Positions 1 to 6,124 of a stretch of DNA of 6,975 bases are shown here, piece by piece. Position numbers and translations under genes: made by a program. Under the pieces are notes generated by a model, which worked only from the letters and a program-made list of their open reading frames with translations, was not told the origin of the DNA and ran no database searches. Within the stretch, counting starts at the first letter, position 1, and every line of letters starts with the position of its first letter. The stretch is from an uncultured Butyricicoccus sp. (GTDB taxonomy: Bacteria > Bacillota > Clostridia > Oscillospirales > Butyricicoccaceae), in assembly GCA_900557315.1 (NCBI GenBank), contig USSI01000075.1, positions 1 through 6,975 of the forward strand, in the 5' to 3' direction.

Positions 1-238
1 GGACAGCAAACGCTGTCCGCCCCCTTGCAAGACATGGTGTCAACTTGTGTCCCTACGAACATTACCCGAATGGTTACAGGTTTTCTTCTTATTACACGAA
101 AGTCATCTGAAATTGGAAAAGAGTGCTCTATTACCCATCGATTGCCCACTATTTTGTAATCTTGACGGCCTTATGATAGTATACCGTGGGCTTTGTCAGT
201 CCCCGTCAAGCAAAATAACACTTATCGGCAGAATTTTG
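1..238. other. Non-coding left edge with small inverted repeats
   Basis: No convincing gene is visible in bases 1-238, and none in 278-326 on the other side of the terminator. The only long open frame on the plus strand here starts at a GTG at 47 without a ribosome binding site and runs through the terminator hairpin. Small symmetries are present: a perfect 7-bp hairpin at 1-7/12-18 with a 4-base loop, the palindrome CTTGCAAG at 24-31, and an imperfect GACA/TGTC repeat at 31-41. The stretch is more AT-rich by eye than the genes to its right. It is probably intergenic sequence beyond the end of the operon. An unrecognised mobile-element edge near base 1 cannot be excluded, but nothing here identifies one. 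Confidence 0.5.
161..210. promoter_or_regulatory. 8-bp inverted repeat around a TATACT-like box
   Basis: CTTGACGG at 161-168 is matched exactly by its reverse complement CCGTCAAG at 203-210, with 34 bases between. On the minus strand, TTGACG (209-204) followed by TATACT (183-178) resembles -35 and -10 elements, but the 20-base spacing is too long for a standard promoter. It could be an operator or promoter for a gene to the left of the window, or chance. Confidence is low. Confidence 0.2.
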
Positions 239-282
239 AAAAAAGGAAGTCCGGCGGATGCTTTTTGCCGGACTTCCCTTTT
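239..282 (-). terminator. Rho-independent terminator after the EamA gene
   Basis: An 11-bp perfect GC-rich stem (245-255 paired with 267-277, loop 256-266) is followed on the minus strand by six T residues at 244-239. It begins 50 bases after the stop codon of the EamA transporter gene, so it fits as the end of the minus-strand operon. On the plus strand the stem is followed by CCTTTTATT, so it might also work weakly in the other direction. Confidence 0.85.
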
Positions 283-326
283 ATTATCATCGTTCTAAAT
301 AGCCGCAGACGGTCAATGCGAAGGGT

Positions 327-1196
327 TCAGGCCTCCTTAGCCTTATGCTTGCTGTACTCAAACACCCAGAAAATAGCCGCCAAGATCACGATAGCGCCCA
401 CAATAGAGGTCAGCGTCAGAGTCTCTCCGAAAATCAGATAGCTCAGCAGCGCTGTGAACACAACACCGGAATACTGATAGATACTGACCTCGGAGGCCGG
501 TGCCTGCTGATAAGCATACGTCAGCAAATACTGGCCGCCCGCCGCAAACAGGCCTACCATCAGCAGCATCCCCATTACCTTAAGGGAGGGCACCACAAAG
601 CTGGGAATCATCAAAAGTCCCGCGCAGACCGTGCTGAACAGGGAAAAGTGGAAAATGATGACCGGCGCGCTGGTAAAGCGCTTTGTGTAGGACAACAGCG
701 TGTAGGCAAGGCCCGCCACCATGGCTGCACCCAACGCGGAAAACAGCGGCAGAGGATTGGAATCAAAGGAGGGCTGCATGGAAATGTACGCGCCCACAAG
801 GCAAAGGCCGATGGCGCAGACCTGCACCTTTGAGATCTTCTCCTTTAAAATCGGCCCGGCAAACAGGGTCACAAACACCGGCGACGCCCGGTTCAGCATG
901 GCAACATCCGCCTGCCGTGCATGGCCGGTGGCGTAAAAGAACAGCACAATGCCGAGGAAGCCGAAAAAGGACCGTCCCCACAGGGTCAGACCACCCTTTT
1001 TGATTTCGGGAATCAAATCCAGCTTTTCTCTATAGACCGTGATGCCCGCGATGATCATACTGACCAAATTGCGGAAAAAGACCTGCTCAAAGGTCCCTAC
1101 CTCCGTGGAGCTCATTTTGACAAATACCTGCATAATGGAAAAGGACAGCGCTGACAGCAGCATCAGCGTGACCGCTCTTGTTTTGCTTCCGCTCAT
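327..1196 (-). CDS. EamA-family (DMT superfamily) transporter, 10 TM
   Basis: A 289-residue membrane protein of the EamA/RhaT drug/metabolite transporter superfamily, which export or take up metabolites such as amino acids and related compounds. Family assignment is solid; the substrate is not predictable. The hydrophobic pattern fits ten transmembrane helices in two homologous halves, roughly residues 8-140 and 151-278. Each half ends in the typical helix pair: ATGHARQADVAMLNRASPVF (89-108) and YQQAPASEVSIYQYSGVVF (229-247), followed by KEK (118-120) and FGE (256-258). I chose the ATG at 1196 because GGAGG lies 7 bases upstream (1208-1204); an upstream in-frame ATG at 1268 would add 24 charged residues and start inside a hairpin. 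The gene is last in the minus-strand cluster, 120 bases after the broken dehydratase gene, and is followed by a strong terminator. It may move a substrate or product of the enzymes encoded before it. The sequence looks intact. Confidence 0.9.
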   Translation of the reverse strand: MSGSKTRAVTLMLLSALSFSIMQVFVKMSSTEVGTFEQVFFRNLVSMIIAGITVYREKLDLIPEIKKGGLTLWGRSFFGFLGIVLFFYATGHARQADVAMLNRASPVFVTLFAGPILKEKISKVQVCAIGLCLVGAYISMQPSFDSNPLPLFSALGAAMVAGLAYTLLSYTKRFTSAPVIIFHFSLFSTVCAGLLMIPSFVVPSLKVMGMLLMVGLFAAGGQYLLTYAYQQAPASEVSIYQYSGVVFTALLSYLIFGETLTLTSIVGAIVILAAIFWVFEYSKHKAKEA

Positions 1197-1208
1197 ATTG
1201 AAACCTCC
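1194..1208 (-). promoter_or_regulatory. Ribosome binding site fixing the EamA start
   Basis: GGAGG at 1208-1204, inside ACGGAGGTTTC, sits 7 bases before the ATG at 1196. This is close to the ideal Shine-Dalgarno match and spacing and decides this start over the in-frame ATG at 1268, which has no such site. Confidence 0.8.
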
Positions 1209-1266
1209 GTTTTTTCCGGCGGAATTAGCCTCCCGCGGCCTTTTCCGCCATATCGCTTCTGCGCGC

Positions 1267-1298
1267 AAAGGATAGGCGGTTTGACCCGCCTATCCTTT
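1267..1298 (-). terminator. Intercistronic stem-loop between dehydratase and EamA genes
   Basis: A perfect 13-bp stem (1267-1279 with 1286-1298) closes a 6-base loop. It lies between the stop codon of the dehydratase pseudogene (1319-1317) and the EamA ribosome binding site. On the minus strand it ends in only three T residues and then GCGCGC, so the tail is poor for a standard terminator. It may be a weak terminator that lowers EamA expression, or an RNA-stabilising or processing hairpin. Confidence 0.5.
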
Positions 1299-1646
1299 CG
1301 CCGTATCATCTGAACATCAATAGTCGCCGTTGTAGCTGGTGCCGTGAGGCGTTGTCCAGCTGTAGTCGCCCAGCTTTTCGGCCTTGGTCTCCTCGCCATT
1401 GGCCACGCGGAGAATCAGGTCATACAGTTCGCGGCCGCTCTCCTGCAGGGTCTTTTCACCGTAAAGCATGGGCTTTGCGGAGTAGTCGATCATATCCTCC
1501 AGCATCGTAGCGGTGGTGGGGTTGCCGGTGATCTTGATGGTGGTCATGCAGGCGTTGCCGATGGGGTTGCCGCGGCCCGTGGTGAACAGGCAGATGTGGC
1601 AGCCGCTCATGGCCAGCGTGGTGGACGCATAGGCGTCATTAGCGCC

Positions 1647-1649
1647 CTA
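1647..1649 (-). other. In-frame TAG stop in the dehydratase gene
   Basis: In the frame restored after the deletion, codons read I-N-Q-A-TAG-G-A-N-D-A-Y. The matching stretch of E. coli UxaA, as I recall it, is SAPGNDAVA, so a sense codon is expected here. The other recognisable genes of the left part end in TGA or TAA, so TAG recoding has no support apart from this codon. Confidence 0.75.
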
Positions 1650-1710
1650 GGCCTGGTTGATGCCCCATGCTCCCGCGCCAGGGACGGGATCCCCGCAGTC
1701 CAGGATTCCC

Positions 1711-1712
1711 AG
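1711..1712 (-). other. Apparent 1-base deletion (frameshift) in the dehydratase gene
   Basis: The minus strand reads GGA TTC TGG GAA, where the family-like frame needs one more base, for example GGA TTC CTG GGA ATC CTG GAC. After this point the original frame gives an unrelated tail ending at 1609-1607, while the +1-corrected frame resumes family sequence at once. There is no long homopolymer here, so a simple homopolymer read error is not obvious. Confidence 0.8.
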
Positions 1713-2888
1713 AATCCTGCGATGCCCATGAGTTTTGAAGCTGCCCAGGTTTTCTCAGTCATGGTGGTCAGGCCGCCCGCCTTGTTACCGGGTGTCGGAT
1801 TGACCTGAGAGAGGCCTTTTCCGCCTCTACGAGTGCAATCCTCATTAAAGAAATCTCCAATATCCATCAGACGCATCCCGACCTCATAAGAAGCTGCCGC
1901 ACTAGGATAGCCGCCGCGGCCGCAGATCTGCACAGCCTTACCGCCGATGGCCAGATGCATATCAATGGCCTCGCCCACAGCGGGGTTGGCAGACAGGCCG
2001 CTGGTCCAGTCGGAGCCGCCGTTGTAGCCGCTGATGATGAGGCCGCTGGTGGGACAGGGCTCCCGCTTCTGAGCCGCAGCCTGCTCCTTCAGCTCGTTGA
2101 CAGCCTCGATACCATCGGCAATGGCCTTCGTCACGCCGCCGTCGGACTGGATGCTGATGTTCACCACGGGGCGGCCGGTCTTACGGATGGCCTCGGCCAC
2201 CTCCTCGGGATTCGTCTGCTGGCAGCCCAGAGACAGCAGCACCACGCCGAAGGTGTTGGGATGGGTACCGGCAGTGATGAAGCCCTTCAGGGTACGGGCA
2301 AAACGGTCAGGGAACTCGCCGCAGGCGGCGTCCACAAAAGTGGCGGGCACATTGCAGGCATTGCTGATGCGCTGTGCGGCGTTATTGGAGCACTGCACCA
2401 GAGAAATCACCAGCACCTGATTGCGGATGCCGAAGGAACCGTCGGCACGCTTGTAGCCCATAATGGTCTCGGGGAGATGAAGCTCCTCCTTGGTATAAAT
2501 GCGCGGATCGGTATAATCCAGCGCATCGGGTGCCATGGAACGGTAATAGGCCCGCTGCTTCTGGTTGATCTCCTCGAAGTCATCATACACGTTGTTCTCG
2601 TGGACCCAGTTGCCCTTTTTGATGTCCTGCGTGGCAACGCCGATATGCACACCGTACTTGATGATTTCTCCGCCCTTGGGGATATCTACACGGGCGATCT
2701 TATGGCCCTCCTTGATGAACTGGTTGGCAACGATCTCCTCGCCGCCTACCATGGTGGCCTCACCGGCCTCAATGGGCTCCACTGCTACCGCCACATTGTC
2801 ATGGGGCTCGATCAGCATGGATTTTTTCAGGATACTCATTCCTAATTCTCCTTAACTTTTCTCACAATTTCTCAAAATAAATTTACTC

Positions 2889-4064
2889 TCAGGCAAAGGC
2901 CTTGGCCATACGCTCCATCACTTCTCGGATGATAGAGCGGGGCGCCGCCAGATTGATACGTTGGAAGCCTGCACCTTCCTGTCCGAACATCGTGCCGCCA
3001 TCCAGCGCCACACCGGCTTCCTCGATCATCCGCCGGTCCAGCTTTTCGGCGTCCGGCTCTAAAGCATGCAGGTCCATCCACAAAAGGTAGGTGCCCTCCA
3101 GCGGTGCGATCCAGACCTTGCCGCCCCATGTCTTTTCCGCAAAGGAACGGACAAACGCCTCATTTCCCTGAATATAGGCAAGACATTCCTTCAGCCATTC
3201 CTCGCCGTGCTCCCACGCGGCCTTGGCAGCCACGGGGGCAAAGAACGTGGGATTGGCCCGGCAATAGCGGTTGAACATGGCATCAAACCGCTGGCGGTGC
3301 GTCTCGTCCGGAATCATAATGCAGGAAAAGGACAGTCCCGCAAGATTGAACGTCTTGGAGGGGGCATGGCACACGGCGCAGTTTTTGGCATACGCCTCGC
3401 CCAGAGAGGCAAACACCGTGTGGTGATGGCCGGGGAAGATCAGATCGCTGTGAATTTCATCAGCAATGACGAAAACATTGTGCTTCAGACAGATGTCGCC
3501 CATCCGCTGCAGCTCCTCCCGCGTGTAGACGCGGCCCACGGGGTTATGAGGATTGCTGAGGACAAAGGCCCGGCACATGGGGTCGGCGGCCTTGCGCTCG
3601 AAATCCGCAAAGTCGATCTCATACCGCCCATCCCGCAGGACCAGCGGACTGCTGATGACCTGCCGCTTCTGTGTGCGGATGGAATTTCCGAAGGGGTAAT
3701 AGACCGGCTCCTGAATGAGCACACCGTCCCCCTCCTCGGTCTCGGCCTGAATTAACAGGTTGATGGCGGTAACAACGCCCGGAGTATAACGGAACCAGTC
3801 GGACTTGGCCTCCCAGTGGTTCCGACGGCGCTGCCATGCAAGGTATGCTTCGATCACATCTTCGCCGACGCGGGTATAGCCGTACATCCCGTTTTTCGCG
3901 GCCTCAATGACCGCCTCCTGCACGGCGGGGACCGTTTTGAAGTCCATATCGGCGATCCATGCCGGCAGCACATCGCTTCTTCCGAACTGGCTTTCCAGCG
4001 CAGCAGGGTCCCATTTGCTCTGATGCCACGTCAGGCGACCTTCAAAGGAATCGAAATCGAACAT
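2889..4064 (-). CDS. MalY/PatB-type PLP-dependent aminotransferase / C-S lyase
   Basis: A complete 391-residue fold-type I PLP enzyme of the MalY/PatB branch of class I/II aminotransferases. Characterised members act as cystathionine or cysteine beta-lyases (C-S bond cleavage giving pyruvate, ammonia and a thiol); others in the family transaminate amino acids. The MalY hallmark WIADMDF is at 36-42. Other landmarks are GYTRVG (62-67), the aromatic YYPF (122-125), SNPHNPVGRVY (170-180), ADEIHSDL (201-208), the PLP-binding lysine K237 in APSKTFNLAGL, and the carboxylate-binding arginine R369 in FQRINLA. Length equals the family norm, and no key residue is missing. The ATG at 4064 has AGGAGA (4074-4069) just upstream. 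It begins 46 bases after the transporter ATPase and ends 49 bases before the dehydratase gene, so it is probably co-transcribed with both. Family is certain; whether it acts as a beta-lyase or an aminotransferase is not settled by sequence. It is cytoplasmic. Confidence 0.93.
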   Translation of the reverse strand: MFDFDSFEGRLTWHQSKWDPAALESQFGRSDVLPAWIADMDFKTVPAVQEAVIEAAKNGMYGYTRVGEDVIEAYLAWQRRRNHWEAKSDWFRYTPGVVTAINLLIQAETEEGDGVLIQEPVYYPFGNSIRTQKRQVISSPLVLRDGRYEIDFADFERKAADPMCRAFVLSNPHNPVGRVYTREELQRMGDICLKHNVFVIADEIHSDLIFPGHHHTVFASLGEAYAKNCAVCHAPSKTFNLAGLSFSCIMIPDETHRQRFDAMFNRYCRANPTFFAPVAAKAAWEHGEEWLKECLAYIQGNEAFVRSFAEKTWGGKVWIAPLEGTYLLWMDLHALEPDAEKLDRRMIEEAGVALDGGTMFGQEGAGFQRINLAAPRSIIREVMERMAKAFA

Positions 4065-4102
4065 AATCTCTCCTTTTCAGCTTTCCTTCATTCCGATGCG
4101 GG

Positions 4103-4122
4103 AACGGTCCTTACAGACCGTT
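4103..4122 (-). other. Stem-loop spanning the ATPase stop codon
   Basis: AACGGTC (4103-4109) pairs perfectly with GACCGTT (4116-4122), placing the TAA stop (4113-4111) in a 6-base loop. No T-run follows, so it is not a standard terminator. It might tune read-through into the PLP enzyme gene, or be chance. Confidence 0.35.
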
Positions 4123-5097
4123 GATCTCCCGCACGAAATGACACTTGACGAAATGGCCCGGCTCTACCTCCTCCAGTGCCGGTTCCTGATTGAAGCATTC
4201 CGGCTTGGCGTAGATGCAGCGGGGTGCGAAGCGGCAGGACTTGGTCACGTTGATGGGAGAGGTGATCTCACCCTTCAAAATGATCTGGTTGTCCGGCGCG
4301 TTATACTTAGGCAGCGGGATAGCGGAGATCAGCGCCTTGGTATAGGGGTGATACTGATGGGCGAAAATCTCGCTGGAGCCAGCCTTCTCCACCATCTGGC
4401 CCAAATACATAACCGTGATGTCATCGGAAATGTGCTTCACAACGGACAGGTTATGGGTGATAAACAGCAGCCCCATATTTAACTCTTGCTTGAGTTCGCG
4501 CAGCAGCGCGAGGATTTGCGCCTGTACCGACACGTCCAGCGCGGTCGTGGGTTCGTCGGCGATGAGCAGCTCCGGACGAGTCAACAGCGCCATGGCGATC
4601 ATTACCCGCTGGCGTTCGCCGCCGGAGAGCTGGTGCGGGTAGTCGGCCAGACGCCGCGGCGCATTGCGGATCCCAACGCGATCCAGACAGTCGAGGATCT
4701 CTCCGCGCGCCGCTTCTTTACGCATCCCGCGATGCAAAGAGAGCACTTCGTAGAGCTGTTTTTCGAGGGTATGCAGCGGATTGAGTGAAACCATCGGCTC
4801 CTGAAAAATCATCGCGATGCGGTTGCCGCGCACGCCGCGCAGCGTATGTTCATCGGCGTGTAGCAGCGACTGGCCGTGAAAGCGGATATCCCCTGCGGGG
4901 TAGCAGACCGGCGGCGAGGGCAGCAGCCGCAGTATCGACAGCGCGGAAACGCTCTTACCGGAGCCGGATTCGCCCACCAGCGCCAGGGTTTCACCGACCG
5001 CAATGCGTAGCGACAGCTCGCTGACCACGGTGGTGGTTTCCCCCTGCTGGCGAAAGGCGATGGAAAGGTTGTCGATATCTAACAGAGGTTGCGTCAT
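4111..5097 (-). CDS. yejF: Hybrid ABC ATPase: YejF N-terminal part joined to an Opp/Dpp-type C-terminus
   Basis: A 328-residue peptide-transporter ATPase that appears to be made of two genes. Residues 1 to about 209 match enterobacterial YejF closely: Walker A GESGSGKS (42-49), Q-loop Q99, signature LSGGE (157-161), Walker B LLIADEP (177-183). Around the H-loop (H215) the sequence changes from the YejF style to [20 protein letters not shown], typical of Bacillota OppF/DppF. It then has [12 protein letters not shown] (250-261) and the C-terminal oligopeptide-transporter domain ending with Cys288, Cys294, Cys301 and Cys319; such cysteines in this domain have been linked to an iron-sulfur cluster in some relatives. 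Real YejF is about 529 residues with two ATPase domains, and the second is absent. I chose the ATG at 5097, one base after the yejE stop, because E. coli YejF starts at this point (MTQ); an ATG at 5142 lies inside yejE. As assembled the gene is probably an artefact and belongs to no single organism. Confidence 0.85.
   Translation of the reverse strand: MTQPLLDIDNLSIAFRQQGETTTVVSELSLRIAVGETLALVGESGSGKSVSALSILRLLPSPPVCYPAGDIRFHGQSLLHADEHTLRGVRGNRIAMIFQEPMVSLNPLHTLEKQLYEVLSLHRGMRKEAARGEILDCLDRVGIRNAPRRLADYPHQLSGGERQRVMIAMALLTRPELLIADEPTTALDVSVQAQILALLRELKQELNMGLLFITHNLSVVKHISDDITVMYLGQMVEKAGSSEIFAHQYHPYTKALISAIPLPKYNAPDNQIILKGEITSPINVTKSCRFAPRCIYAKPECFNQEPALEEVEPGHFVKCHFVREINGL
4441..4473 (-). 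other. Inferred junction between enterobacterial and Clostridia-like DNA
   Basis: Codons for residues 209-219 of the hybrid ATPase ([11 protein letters not shown]) can belong to either parent. Upstream residues match YejF; downstream residues match OppF/DppF. The exact breakpoint cannot be placed because the H-loop is conserved, and a shared run of about 20 identical bases is likely. All recognisable genes right of it are the yej operon; all genes left of it are foreign to that locus. Confidence 0.8.
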
Positions 5098-5098
5098 G

Positions 5099-6124
5099 CT
5101 ACACCGCCTTGCTTGGGTCAAAAGCGTCGCGAACCGCTTCACCGATAAAAATCAATAACGTCAGCAGGAGTGCTACCGACAGAAAGGCGGCGATGCCCAG
5201 CCACGGCGCCTGAAGATTATTTTTACCCTGCAACAGCAGCTCGCCCAGCGAAGGAGAGCCCAGCGGCAGGCCGAAGCCGAGGAAGTCCAGCGAGGTCAGA
5301 GTCGTAATCGAACTGCACAGAATAAACGGCAGGAAGGTCAGGGTGGCGACCATAGCGTTAGGCAGCATATGGCGCAGAATAATGGCGCGATCGCTAACGC
5401 CGAGCGCCTGCGCGGCGCGGATATAATCATAGTTGCGGGGGCGCAGAAACTCGGCGCGGACGACCCCGACCAGCGTCATCCAGCCGAACAGCACGGTAAT
5501 GGCCAGCAGCCACCAGAAGTTGGCCTGCACGACGCTCGAAAGCAGGATAATCAGAAACAGGGTCGGCATCCCCGACCAGACCTCGATAAAGCGCTGTCCC
5601 CAGAGATCAATCTTTCCGCCGTAATATCCCTGAACGGCGCCGGCCATCACCCCCAGCACGCTGGAGAAGAAGGTCAGCAGCAGGCCAAAGAGAATGGAAA
5701 TGCGCGTGCCGTACAGAATACGTGCCAGCACGTCGCCGCCGTTGGCATCGGTGCCCAGCCAGTTCAGCCTTGACGGCGGCGAAGGGAAGGGGGTTTCGGT
5801 GGCGAAATTAATGGTCGTTGCGCCGAAGCGAACCGGCGCCCACAGGGCCCAGCCGTTATCGTCCAGTCGTTTTTGCAGCCACGGGTCCTGATAGTCGGCG
5901 GCAGTAGCAAAGCGGCCACCGAAGGTGCTCTCGCTATAGTTTTTTAATAACGGTACGTAGAGACTGCCGCGGTACTGCACCAGCAGCGGTTTATCGTTAG
6001 CAATCAGCTCGGCGCACAGGCTGCAGGCGAAAATGACTAAGAATAACCAGAGCGACCAGTAGCCGCGGCGGTTGTGGCGAAAGCGCGCCCAGCGGGCCTG
6101 ATTGACGGGACTGAAAAATGACAT
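5099..6124 (-). CDS. yejE: YejE, inner-membrane permease of the peptide ABC importer
   Basis: A complete 341-residue permease, the same length as E. coli YejE and nearly identical over long stretches from memory. YejE pairs with YejB to form the membrane channel of YejABEF, which imports peptides and, in E. coli, microcin C; in Salmonella and Brucella the system has been tied to antimicrobial-peptide tolerance. An N-terminal helix (about 22-42) is followed by a long periplasmic loop with NWLGTDANGGDVLARILYG (121-139), typical of OppC/DppC-type permeases. Further helices and the cytoplasmic EAA coupling loop at 225-257 (EFLRPRNYDYIRAAQALGVS, then RHMLPNA) follow. The ATG at 6124 overlaps the yejB stop as TAATG, and TAG at 5101-5099 is one base before the yejF ATG, so translation of the three genes is probably coupled. 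No lesion seen. Confidence 0.97.
   Translation of the reverse strand: MSFFSPVNQARWARFRHNRRGYWSLWLFLVIFACSLCAELIANDKPLLVQYRGSLYVPLLKNYSESTFGGRFATAADYQDPWLQKRLDDNGWALWAPVRFGATTINFATETPFPSPPSRLNWLGTDANGGDVLARILYGTRISILFGLLLTFFSSVLGVMAGAVQGYYGGKIDLWGQRFIEVWSGMPTLFLIILLSSVVQANFWWLLAITVLFGWMTLVGVVRAEFLRPRNYDYIRAAQALGVSDRAIILRHMLPNAMVATLTFLPFILCSSITTLTSLDFLGFGLPLGSPSLGELLLQGKNNLQAPWLGIAAFLSVALLLTLLIFIGEAVRDAFDPSKAV

Larger units (their letters stand above)
1317..2839 (-). pseudogene. UxaA/GarD-family dehydratase, disrupted by frameshift and amber stop
   Basis: Encodes a UxaA/GarD-family protein, the group that includes altronate dehydratase, galactarate dehydratase and the SuyAB sulfolactate lyase. 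These metal-dependent lyases remove water (or sulfite) from hydroxy acids in the cytoplasm. Residues 1-85 form an N-terminal SAF-type domain (NVAVAVEPIEAG, GHKIARVDIPKGGEIIKYG). The catalytic part follows, with GIRNQVLVI (137-145), CGEFPDRF (173-180), LSLGCQQTN (202-210), GYNGGSDWTSGLSANP (271-286) and NPTPGNKAGGLTT (347-359). The frame is good through F376, then shifts near 1712/1711 where one base seems missing (TTC TGG for TTC CTG G). Continuing in the corrected frame restores GILDCGDP and then meets TAG at 1649-1647. Beyond it, GANDAY, GCHICLFTTGRGNPIGN and the C-terminus follow to TGA at 1319-1317. With both lesions repaired the product would be about 507 residues, normal for the family. 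The ATG has AAGGAG 8 bases upstream (2853-2848). It could be a true pseudogene or sequencing error. Substrate unknown. Confidence 0.85.

Noticed and set aside
1..18. Hairpin at the left edge as a transposon end or terminator
   Set aside because: A 7-bp stem without T-run, transposase or target duplication in view is too little to call either.
47..298. An 83-codon open frame on the plus strand at the left edge
   Set aside because: It starts at GTG without a ribosome binding site, reads through the terminator hairpin at 245-277 and resembles no known protein.
345..833. A 162-codon open frame on the plus strand opposite the EamA gene
   Set aside because: It is rich in His, Gln, Arg and Lys, as expected for the complement of a hydrophobic membrane protein gene, and has no support of its own.
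1955..2845. A 296-codon open frame on the plus strand opposite the dehydratase gene
   Set aside because: It is a shadow of a GC-rich gene: the minus strand has clear family motifs and a good ribosome binding site, while this frame has low-complexity Gly/Leu/His-rich sequence and no recognisable domain.
3066..3755. A 229-codon open frame on the plus strand opposite the PLP enzyme gene
   Set aside because: The minus strand carries an intact MalY/PatB protein with all catalytic motifs; the plus frame resembles no family.
5098..5142. An upstream ATG at 5142 as the start of the ATPase
   Set aside because: It would add 15 residues overlapping the yejE end; the E. coli gene starts at the equivalent of 5097, which also gives the normal one-base gap after the yejE stop.
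5369..5773. A 134-codon plus-strand open frame opposite yejE
   Set aside because: yejE is complete and unmistakable on the minus strand; this is an antisense shadow.
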